NCBI GenBank assembly: GCA_910576345.1
Contig: CAJTIT010000022.1
Span: forward strand, 1-43,135
DNA: 43,135 nucleotides
From: Erysipelotrichales bacterium
Lineage (GTDB): Bacteria; Bacillota_I; Bacilli_A; Erysipelotrichales; Erysipelotrichaceae
Direction of reading: 5' to 3'
Part shown: in pieces, positions 36,560 through 43,135 of the stretch
Numbering within the stretch: the first letter of the stretch is position 1
Layout: the number at the start of each line of letters is the position of its first letter
Position numbers and translations under genes: made by a program
The notes under the pieces: model-generated
The model's database searches: none
Told to the model about the DNA's origin: nothing
Seen by the model: the letters and a program-made list of their open reading frames with translations, nothing else

Positions 36560-36992
36560 GGAAAACATATCATAAGTGTGATTTGAAACAAGAAATGTTG
36601 CGCTTGCCAATATGCTTGAATTACTGAATGTAACGGAAAATAGATAATTCGCTATTCCTACTATGCGTAATAAATTTGCAAAAGCAGGTATTTTAGCACC
36701 GCATATTTTTGTTGTACATGGTGAATTTAAGGTGATTATGAAAAATGGACTTTTCTTAAAAATAATGTCAGATGCTGATTCGCTTGGGGATTTTTGTTTT
36801 ATTCCACGAACGAGAGTAGAAATCGTGGCATTTGACGGTATCAAAAAATTACGTCATGTCACATATGATTGCGCCACTTGTTGCAAGCGGGAAATCGAAC
36901 ATGACCATTCCCGAAAAGACAAGGATTGCGTATCAAAAATTTGTAAAGCCATAATTGTGATCGGTATACGTTTTTTTCACAAGCATATATAG
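36560..36992 (+). pseudogene. Degraded ORF of unknown family
   Basis: From ATG 36663 the frame gives 109 residues with a plausible folded core (GILAPHIFVVHGEFKVIMKNGLFLKIM, CFIPRTRVEIVAFDGIKKLRHVTYDC) and a Cys/His cluster (DCATCCKREIEHDHS). The same frame is protein-like upstream (FETRNVALANMLELLNVTENR) but broken by a TAA at about 36642 and by earlier stops. No good ribosome site precedes 36663. I read it as the rest of a longer gene, perhaps a DNA-binding or mobile-element protein, but I do not recognise the family. Confidence 0.35.
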
Positions 36993-37095
36993 ATAAGATG
37001 AATGTAATAAAGAAAATCTGTGGTATAATGATGAACATAGCTAAAAAGCGAAAACCAATATTTCAAATAGGATGAATCAATGAAAAGAGATGTGA

Positions 37096-38178
37096 ATGGA
37101 AATGGAAAGAAAGTATTTTGTGGATCGTTTGCGATGGATGGCAATCTTATTGCTTTTTCCGTTTCATGCGGCACAGATTTATAGCGGTGGTGAATACTAT
37201 GGATTTTATATATGGTCACATACGAATATGGCGCTTTATGCTTTTTCAACCGCTGTTTACCCATGGTATATGACGCTGTTATTTGTCCTTGCAGGTATGA
37301 GCTGTAAATATGCACTTTCAAAAAGAACCATAAAACAGTTTATACAAGAGCGTACAAAAAAATTATTCATACCGTTTCTATTTGGCTTACTTGTACTGGT
37401 ACCTATCATGACATATACAGCGAATGTGTATTTTCATTGGTATGCAGGTACGTATTGGCAATACTATCCCACATTTTTTACAACATTCACAGACTTAACT
37501 GGTTACGATGGTGGTTTTACACCGGCACATCTTTGGTTTTTATTTTATTTGTTTATCATATCTTTGATAGTTTTACCAATCATTCTTTTACAGAAGAAAT
37601 ATTCTGCCAATTTTCAATTTGAAAATATTTCTTATATATGTATTCTGTTTATGTTTATACCGGAATGGCTTTGTTTGTATATCATCAATATTGGCGGAAA
37701 AAGTCTAGGGCAATTTATGTTCCTGTTTTTGATTGGCTATTTCATTTTGTCAAATGAAAATGTCCTTAAAAAAATAAAACAATACCGATGGATAAGCACA
37801 ATCATTTTTATTCTCATGGGTGTTTTATATGTATATCTGTATTGTTTTACAAGTGTCAGGCATTTATGGATGGATGGTCTTTATGTCGCTATAGGATGGA
37901 TGGGCATTGTTACAATGCTTGGTATCGGTCAAAGTCTATGGAATATGCATCGATGGTACGATGATTATTGGAACAAAGCGTCTTTTCCTATTTATATAAT
38001 TCATATGTCCGTATTGGTGGTTATCGGATATTTTATTTTGAAGTTTCCGGTTGGTGTCATAGGACAATTTTCATTGATTGTAATGATTTCATTTATTCTT
38101 ACGATTTTGATTTATGAAATCATCAAAAGGATTCCTGTTTTACGATTTTTTCTGGGAATATCCAAACAGAAAATCTAA
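37096..38178 (+). CDS. Acyltransferase-3 family membrane protein
   Basis: The 360-residue integral membrane protein has about ten hydrophobic segments. It opens with YFVDRLRWMAILLLFPFHAAQIYSG, where the D-x-x-R and the His of FPFHAA fit the acyltransferase-3 family. Later HLWFLFYLFIISLIVLP and FPIYIIHMSVLVVIGY match its usual blocks. Such enzymes acylate surface sugars, glucans or peptidoglycan; the substrate here is unknown. The ribosome site before ATG 37096 is weak (AAAAGAGATG). It is a single gene between the degraded ORF and the thiamine operon. Confidence 0.8.
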   Translation: MEMERKYFVDRLRWMAILLLFPFHAAQIYSGGEYYGFYIWSHTNMALYAFSTAVYPWYMTLLFVLAGMSCKYALSKRTIKQFIQERTKKLFIPFLFGLLVLVPIMTYTANVYFHWYAGTYWQYYPTFFTTFTDLTGYDGGFTPAHLWFLFYLFIISLIVLPIILLQKKYSANFQFENISYICILFMFIPEWLCLYIINIGGKSLGQFMFLFLIGYFILSNENVLKKIKQYRWISTIIFILMGVLYVYLYCFTSVRHLWMDGLYVAIGWMGIVTMLGIGQSLWNMHRWYDDYWNKASFPIYIIHMSVLVVIGYFILKFPVGVIGQFSLIVMISFILTILIYEIIKRIPVLRFFLGISKQKI

Positions 38179-38321
38179 CGATCATGTTTAAGGGCGTTTT
38201 CAATGTAGAGATGAAAAAAGATGTCTGTATTAAAGATATTGTATGTTTTGTCATAATTCATGACATGTTTCTATCTTTTCATATTGTAAAAAAAAAGTAA
38301 TTGTTTTATAATAAAGATGTC

Positions 38322-38395
38322 AAGACAGGGGTGCTGAAAAGCTGAGATCATACCCTTTGACCTGACCTAGGTAATACTAGCGTAGGGAGTCATTC
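38322..38395 (+). ncRNA. TPP riboswitch (THI element)
   Basis: The conserved parts occur in order: GGGGTGCT (38328 on), GCTGAGAT, TACCC, TTGACCTGA, CTAGGTAATACTAGCGTAGGGA. It binds thiamine pyrophosphate. A TATAAT-like box lies just upstream (TTTTATAATAAAG near 38304-38316). It controls the thiXYZ genes that follow. Confidence 0.95.
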
Positions 38396-38420
38396 TATCT
38401 ATCTTTTTAGACTGGTTCAC

Positions 38421-38446
38421 TTACGCCTCATCCGGAGGTGTTTTTA
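38421..38446 (+). promoter_or_regulatory. Riboswitch expression platform hiding the thiX ribosome site
   Basis: ACGCCTC (38422-38428 region) pairs with GAGGTGT (38435-38441) around ATCCG and is followed by TTTTATTT. The 3' arm contains the GGAGGTG used by thiX (TTG 38448). The stem could therefore terminate the RNA, hide the ribosome site, or both when TPP is bound. Confidence 0.65.
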
Positions 38447-38447
38447 T

Positions 38448-39236
38448 TTGGAAAAGATCGGCACATATTTAAAAAAACATCAGAAATTGATCATGCCTAT
38501 GGTGACCTTATGTTTAACATTCTGTCTTTGGGAAGGATGTGTCAAGTGGTTTCAGATACCCTTGTATGTACTGCCTGCCCCAAGCAAAATAGTAATGGCA
38601 ATCATCAAACAATGGGATGTATTATGGATGCATTCCATCGTGACACTGAAAGAAGCAATACTGGGATTGTTGGCAGCGATTTTATTGGCAATGGTGATTG
38701 CGATATGCATGGATCGCTCAAAAACATTTCGTCTTAGCATCTTTCCGCATTTGGTCGTTACGCAGACCGTTCCGGTAATGATTTTGGGACCGCTGTTTGC
38801 GATATGGCTCGGCTTTGGCATGGCGCCCAAAATTCTCATGGTCATATTTATGTGCTTTTTTCCAATTGTGATCGCATTTGCGGATGCTTTACAAGAGGTT
38901 GATCAAAATCAGGTCAACTTATTGAAAAGCTTTGGGGCAAACAAATGGCAGATATATCGGTATGTGAAAATACCGGCTGCCGCCACAGCACTGTTTTCCG
39001 GCTGTAAAGTCGCTGCGACGTATTGCATTGGGGGGGCGATCGTCGGTGAATGGCTGAGTGCATCGGCAGGTTTGGGTTATTACATGATTCGCGTAAAAAA
39101 TGGATATATGCTGGATCTTGTATTTGCCACGGTTGTTGTGATCATCTTATGGAGTTTATTGCTTCATTTGTCTGTCGTATGGATAGAGCGTCTGGTATTT
39201 CCTTATACAAAGAAAAGGAAAGGAAGAACAAAATGA
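38448..39236 (+). CDS. thiX: Thiamine-precursor ABC transporter permease ThiX
   Basis: The 262-residue permease of the BPD (TauC/SsuC-like) type has about six membrane segments and the coupling loop EVDQNQVNLLKSFGANKWQIYRYVKIPAA. It sits behind a TPP riboswitch and with a NMT1-type binding protein, so it should import a thiamine pyrimidine precursor (HMP or its formylamino form). TTG 38448 is the start, seven bases after GGAGGTG. Its stop overlaps the thiY ATG (ATGA). Confidence 0.85.
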   Translation: MEKIGTYLKKHQKLIMPMVTLCLTFCLWEGCVKWFQIPLYVLPAPSKIVMAIIKQWDVLWMHSIVTLKEAILGLLAAILLAMVIAICMDRSKTFRLSIFPHLVVTQTVPVMILGPLFAIWLGFGMAPKILMVIFMCFFPIVIAFADALQEVDQNQVNLLKSFGANKWQIYRYVKIPAAATALFSGCKVAATYCIGGAIVGEWLSASAGLGYYMIRVKNGYMLDLVFATVVVIILWSLLLHLSVVWIERLVFPYTKKRKGRTK

Positions 39237-40219
39237 AACGTTGGAAATTAATGGGAATTGTTATGTGTATGTCTTTGATGGTTTGTGGATGTGGCAGTGA
39301 AGAAAAAACGGATGGAAATAAAGAAGTAACACTGATATTGGATTATCTGCCCAATACCAATCACACCGGTATTTATGTGGCGCAAGAAAAAGGATTTTTT
39401 GAAGCAAATGGTTTACAAGTAAAAATCATTGAACCGGGAGAGAATGAAACAAGCGCTACCTTGGTGGCAGTAGGCAAAGGTGAGTTCGGCGTCAGCTATC
39501 AAGAAGATGTGACATATGCAAGAAGCGCAGAACAACCGCTGCCGATTCGTGCCATCGCAACGATTTTACAACATAATACAAGTGGATTTGTGTCGCTGAA
39601 ATCAGAGAACATACAATCACCAAAAGATTTTGAAGGAAAGGTGTATGCGGGATGGCAAGCGCCAAGTGAAGAAGCAGTCATACAAGCGGTCATGAAACAA
39701 AATCAAGCGGATTTTTCAAAACTGACGATGGTGGGCGCTGATGGAAGCGGGTTTGCATCTCTTGGTAAAACGGTAGATCTTCAATGGGATTTTGAAGGGT
39801 GGGCCGTGTTGAAAGGGAAAATGGATGGATATGATTTAAACTATATGCCATTAAAAGATTTGGATGCACGATTAGATTATTATACACCTCTCATCATCAC
39901 CAACGAAACGATGATGGATGAAGACCCTGAAACAGTAAAAAAGATGGTGGCGGCTTTGAAACAAGGATATGAATATGCGATCGATCATCCGGAGGAATCA
40001 GCGGAAATTTTGCATAAATATCTGCCGGATACGGATATCGATTTCTTGAAACAAAGTCAAGCATATTTAAGTAAAGAATACCGTAAAGATGCCTCTACTT
40101 GGGGTGTCATGAAAGATGAAGTATGGGATCGTTATACAGATTTTATGGTGGAATATGGTCTGATTGAAAAGAAAATCGACGCAAAAGATCAATATACTAA
40201 CGCATTTATTCAAGAATGA
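39233..40219 (+). CDS. thiY: Thiamine-precursor binding lipoprotein ThiY (NMT1 family)
   Basis: This 328-residue lipoprotein has signal segment LMGIVMCMSLMVCGC with probable lipid Cys20. The mature part is a NMT1/THI5-like binding fold: LDYLPNTNHTGIYVAQEKGFF, GKGEFGVSYQEDV, and VYAGWQAPSEEAVIQAVM. Members next to TPP riboswitches bind the HMP-type pyrimidine precursors of thiamine. A longer in-frame start at 39050 runs through thiX and is rejected. It is coupled to thiX by a four-base overlap and has AAAGGAAGAA before its ATG. Confidence 0.88.
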   Translation: MKRWKLMGIVMCMSLMVCGCGSEEKTDGNKEVTLILDYLPNTNHTGIYVAQEKGFFEANGLQVKIIEPGENETSATLVAVGKGEFGVSYQEDVTYARSAEQPLPIRAIATILQHNTSGFVSLKSENIQSPKDFEGKVYAGWQAPSEEAVIQAVMKQNQADFSKLTMVGADGSGFASLGKTVDLQWDFEGWAVLKGKMDGYDLNYMPLKDLDARLDYYTPLIITNETMMDEDPETVKKMVAALKQGYEYAIDHPEESAEILHKYLPDTDIDFLKQSQAYLSKEYRKDASTWGVMKDEVWDRYTDFMVEYGLIEKKIDAKDQYTNAFIQE

Positions 40220-40234
40220 CAGGAGGAAAACAGT

Positions 40235-40969
40235 TTGTTGATAGTAAAGGATGTTTCCGTTTCTTTTCAAGATGTACAAGTGCTGGATCATGTCTGCCTG
40301 CAGGTAAAAAACGGTGAATTCATTTCCTTGATTGGCACAAGCGGCTGTGGAAAATCAACATTGTTGAATGTACTCAGCGGCGCATTGAAACCGCAGTCGG
40401 GCAACTTTGCGATTGATGGGGTAACGATCGAGGGCATGTCGCATCATTTTGCTTATATGCCCCAAAATGATTTGTTACTTCCATGGTACACAATTATGGA
40501 GAATGTGACATTGTATGGAAAAATTCATCATCGACAAAAAGAAACAATGCAAAAAGCAAGTCAAGCATTTGAAGTATTTGGATTGACCGGTTATGAACAT
40601 GCCTACCCGTTTGAATTATCCGGTGGAATGCGTCAGCGTGCGGCATTTCTTAGAACGGCGTTATGTGATGCGGATATTTTATTATTGGATGAACCATTTG
40701 GCGCCTTGGATGTAATTACCAGAAATGATATGCAGGATTGGATAGTGCAGATGCGCAAACAATGGAATAAAACAACGATATTGGTTACCCATGATATTGA
40801 TGAAGCTTTGTATTTAAGTGATCGCATTTTGATTTTAAAAGGCCGGCCGGCGCATATTGTAAAGGAGATTTCGCTTGGTGGTATCGAAAAAGATCGTGAT
40901 TGGCTGGATGAACAAAGTGAATTGCGTAAAAATATTCGCAACTTGTTAAGAGGTCAAGCAGATGCATGA
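40235..40969 (+). CDS. thiZ: Thiamine-precursor ABC transporter ATPase ThiZ
   Basis: The 244-residue ATPase (nitrate/taurine-type) has Walker A GTSGCGKST, a Q-loop at YMPQNDLLLPW, signature ELSGGMRQRAAFLRTA, Walker B ILLLDEPFGALD and the switch His in VTHDIDEAL. It drives import through ThiX. TTG 40235 follows ACAGGAGG at normal spacing; there is no ATG in the first residues. The last eight bases overlap the TatD-like gene. Confidence 0.88.
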   Translation: MLIVKDVSVSFQDVQVLDHVCLQVKNGEFISLIGTSGCGKSTLLNVLSGALKPQSGNFAIDGVTIEGMSHHFAYMPQNDLLLPWYTIMENVTLYGKIHHRQKETMQKASQAFEVFGLTGYEHAYPFELSGGMRQRAAFLRTALCDADILLLDEPFGALDVITRNDMQDWIVQMRKQWNKTTILVTHDIDEALYLSDRILILKGRPAHIVKEISLGGIEKDRDWLDEQSELRKNIRNLLRGQADA

Positions 40970-41684
40970 TGCACATCTACATATAATGGATGTTTCATTT
41001 TTAAATGAAATGAAAGCGCAAGATGTAAGTGGCATGATGAATGTGGCTTCATCAAGGGAATATAGGGCATTCTTATCTTATCAAGCGGTGTGGTCAAAGC
41101 TGTATTACAGCGCAGGCATCCATCCTTGGGATGTGGAACATACCATTTGGGAAGATATGGCACAAATCATGGATCAAGCAGCGTTTATTGGTGAAATTGG
41201 CTTGGATAATGTATGGTGTGAAGTAGATATCAACAAACAAATGGATGTGTTTGAACATTCGTTATTCTATGCCTGTGAACAACAAAAGCCGGTGATACTT
41301 CATGTAAAAGGATTGGAGAAAGAAGCACTACCTTTGTTGAAACGCTATCCCAATACATATATGGTGCATTGGTATTCTTGTGAAGATTATATAAAAGACT
41401 ATATGGATTTGGATTGTTATTTTACAATAGGTCCTTCCTTATATAAAGATAAAGCGGTAGAACAAGTGGCAAAAACTATATCTTTACAACGATTGTTGAT
41501 TGAAAGTGATGGCTTGGATGCACTTGCATGGTGTGAGGGACGCTGCGTTGCGTATTGGGAATATTCAAAATTCTTGAAAAGGACTTTATCATTGTTAAGC
41601 CAAATTCGACATGTGACAAATATGGAACGCATTGTGGATCAAAACTTTCAGCGACTGCTTGCTCATGCTGGCATATCAAAATAG
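40962..41684 (+). CDS. TatD-like metal-dependent hydrolase
   Basis: This 240-residue TIM-barrel hydrolase has the metal-binding DAHLHI at the start, the Glu of GEIGLDNVW, His in VILHVKG, His in YMVHWYSCE, and Asp in LIESDGLDAL, the TatD ligand series. It is somewhat shorter than typical TatD (about 255). TatD proteins are DNases or general phosphoesterases; the substrate here is unknown. It overlaps thiZ by eight bases and so belongs to the riboswitch operon, an uncommon partner. It may act on a thiamine-related metabolite, but that is speculation. Confidence 0.75.
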   Translation: MHDAHLHIMDVSFLNEMKAQDVSGMMNVASSREYRAFLSYQAVWSKLYYSAGIHPWDVEHTIWEDMAQIMDQAAFIGEIGLDNVWCEVDINKQMDVFEHSLFYACEQQKPVILHVKGLEKEALPLLKRYPNTYMVHWYSCEDYIKDYMDLDCYFTIGPSLYKDKAVEQVAKTISLQRLLIESDGLDALAWCEGRCVAYWEYSKFLKRTLSLLSQIRHVTNMERIVDQNFQRLLAHAGISK

Positions 41685-41838
41685 AAAAAAATAAATGATT
41701 GGATTTTGAATTTATAAGCATTTATTAAATCAATATTAGATAATAAAAAGCAATAATAAATTCTATTCTAGATAGCGTATCGGAATTTGAAAACACGGAT
41801 TCAAAAAAGAAATACATGAAACCATAAGGCTTAGATTG

Positions 41839-41867
41839 TTGAAAACAGTCATTCTTTGTACTATAAT
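41839..41867 (+). promoter_or_regulatory. Promoter of the TauE/SafE-like gene
   Basis: TTGAAA (41839-41844), exactly 17 bases, TATAAT (41862-41867), about 80 bases before the gene. Confidence 0.75.
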
Positions 41868-41947
41868 AATCCAAAAATGAAATATATAAATGAAGGATAC
41901 ATCATTTAAAAAGTTTGGATGTGATTGTGGAGGAGGAATAATGGCAT

Positions 41948-42724
41948 ATGGAAGTCCTGTTGACAGTTTTGGTAACATTTTTTGCAGGTATGGGTGCCGG
42001 GCTTGGTACCGGTTTTGCCGGCATGAGTGCTGCAGCGGTAATCAGTCCAATGTTGATTACTTTTCTAAATGTTGATCCATACATGGCAGTAGGAATTGCA
42101 CTTTCCTCAGATGTGTTGGCTAGTGCGGTTTCTGCCTACACCTACCACAAGCATAAAAATCTGGATATAAAAAATGGTGTATTCATGATGGTCAGTGTGC
42201 TGATCTTTACGATTGTTGGTAGCTATATTGCAAGTCTTGTTCCTTCGACGACGATGGGTAACTTTTCTGTATTCATGACGTTTTTGCTTGGTGTTAAATT
42301 TATTGTGCGTCCTGTTATGTCCACCAAAGAATCGATGGAAAGGGTATCTGCCAGAAAACGTTTGTTTCGCTCTTTGCTTTGTGGCGTTTTGATAGGATTC
42401 ATCTGCGGTTTCATAGGCGCAGGCGGTGGCATGATGATGCTTTTGATCCTGACGAGCGTTTTGGGATATGAGTTAAAAACTGCTGTAGGAACCAGTGTGT
42501 TCATTATGACCTTTACTGCGTTGGCAGGTACCTTGTCCCATTTTGCGATTGCAGGTACACCGGATATGCTGGTTTGGATGCTATGCGTGATCTTCACATT
42601 TGTGTGGGCACGTATAGCAGCTATATTTGCCAATAAAGCACAAGCGGAAACGTTGAATCGTGCTACCGGAATCGTGTTGGTCATACTGGGTATTGTCATT
42701 ATGGGATTTCAATTTCTGAACTGA
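41948..42724 (+). CDS. TauE/SafE (TSUP) family permease
   Basis: The 258-residue membrane protein has about eight hydrophobic segments in two similar halves. Each begins with the TSUP pattern: FFAGMGAGLGTGFAGMSAAAVISPMLITF near residue 10 and LIGFICGFIGAGGGMMMLLILT near residue 142. TSUP proteins export or import sulfur compounds or organic acids; the substrate is unknown. ATG 41948 is used; GGAGGAGG lies 11 bases upstream, and the ATG at 41941 is in another frame. It has its own promoter and terminator. Confidence 0.82.
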   Translation: MEVLLTVLVTFFAGMGAGLGTGFAGMSAAAVISPMLITFLNVDPYMAVGIALSSDVLASAVSAYTYHKHKNLDIKNGVFMMVSVLIFTIVGSYIASLVPSTTMGNFSVFMTFLLGVKFIVRPVMSTKESMERVSARKRLFRSLLCGVLIGFICGFIGAGGGMMMLLILTSVLGYELKTAVGTSVFIMTFTALAGTLSHFAIAGTPDMLVWMLCVIFTFVWARIAAIFANKAQAETLNRATGIVLVILGIVIMGFQFLN

Positions 42725-42776
42725 AATGAGCGTTAGCGTAATTGCGCAGGTAACTGAAGTCTTGCACCGTTAAAAC

Positions 42777-42804
42777 CTCTATGTGAAATGCATAGAGCTT
42801 TTTC
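42777..42804 (+). terminator. Terminator after the TSUP gene
   Basis: CTCTATG (42777-42783) pairs exactly with CATAGAG (42791-42797), followed by CTTTTTC. Confidence 0.82.
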
Positions 42805-43135
42805 TGTGCAATGATAAAATAAAGATGTTCGTATCAATGAAAAAGAAAACTGGAACCATACGTTTGAAAAGAACATAACATATGGGCATCCATTCGATGC
42901 CCTATTTCAAAAACACATAAATATATAAGGATATACCAAGCCGTTTTTCAAACAGAAAAAACCATAAAAAAAACCCTGAAGTGAAAAGTTAAATTCCACT
43001 ACAAAAAGCACATAAAAATAAGTAGAATTTACTGTTACAAAAAGAAAGCAGATAGACAGGACTAGGATATATCAAGAAAAAAGTCTTGTGGATTTTAGTT
43101 TTTCAGTTATAATGTATATGTAGATAAGTCAAAAA
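42805..43135. other. Noncoding right edge with inverted repeats and an outward promoter
   Basis: There is no ORF. GGGCATC/GATGCCC (42884-42902) is an exact hairpin. AGTTAAATTCCACT (42987 on) and AAGTAGAATTTACT (43020-43033) are imperfect inverted copies, possibly IS end remnants. TTGTGG (43086), 16 bases, TATAAT (43108-43113) looks like a promoter for a gene beyond the window. Confidence 0.5.

Noticed and set aside
39050-39232. Upstream start for ThiY
   Set aside because: It reads through thiX; ATG 39233 gives a signal peptide and lipobox.

Overview
The window is a Bacillota chromosome segment, most likely from the Erysipelotrichia (the low-GC branch next to the Mollicutes). The evidence is the rplK-rplA / rplJ-rplL / rsmC-like / rpoB-rpoC / rpsL-rpsG-fusA-tuf order, a Firmicutes-type L10 leader, a short-loop form of ribosomal protein L11, and an Asn at the rifampicin-site His of RpoB, both of the latter as I recall them from Mollicutes. 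The class assignment is inference from gene content, not from a phylogeny.

Region 1 (1-16120) is a decayed mosaic of mobile elements. It starts with the tail of an IS transposase and then a Tn4451-like mobilizable element: tnpV, a broken large serine recombinase, a TTRAP-domain protein, a MobC-like DUF3847 protein, a strong oriT candidate and a MobA/MobL relaxase interrupted by an amber codon. Two small cargo modules sit inside it (DUF3781 plus a GyrI-like protein; a pyridoxamine-phosphate-oxidase-like protein). The second part has a Tn916-like right-end backbone: an orf9-like XRE repressor truncated at its 3' end, orf7-like sigma factor, orf8-like HTH protein and a 25-codon excisionase stub, with no integrase. 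Between the XRE gene and the sigma gene lies an intact phosphate cassette, pstS-pstC-pstA-pstB-phoU-phoP-phoR, driven by a promoter with tandem PhoP-box-like repeats. A second copy of that promoter block lies just after phoR. The mobility genes are nearly all damaged while the phosphate genes are all open, which suggests the cargo is kept and the vehicle is lost.

Region 2 (16121-28640) holds a frameshifted BglG/LicT-type antiterminator, then rplKA, the L10 leader with rplJL, an rsmC/ybxB-like 16S rRNA methyltransferase, and rpoBC. RpoB is unusually long (1412 aa) with an acidic tail.

Region 3 (28640-32000) is an AT-rich island in the rpoC-rpsL gap: a candidate structured RNA, then vsr, a C5 cytosine methyltransferase and a HpaII-family restriction endonuclease. 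Region 4 (32054-36403) is the str operon rpsL-rpsG-fusA-tuf.

Region 5 (36404-43135) holds a degraded ORF of unknown family, an acyltransferase-3 membrane protein, and a TPP riboswitch controlling thiXYZ (thiamine precursor ABC transporter) with a TatD-like hydrolase overlapping thiZ. After these come a TauE/SafE-type permease with its own promoter and a noncoding right edge.
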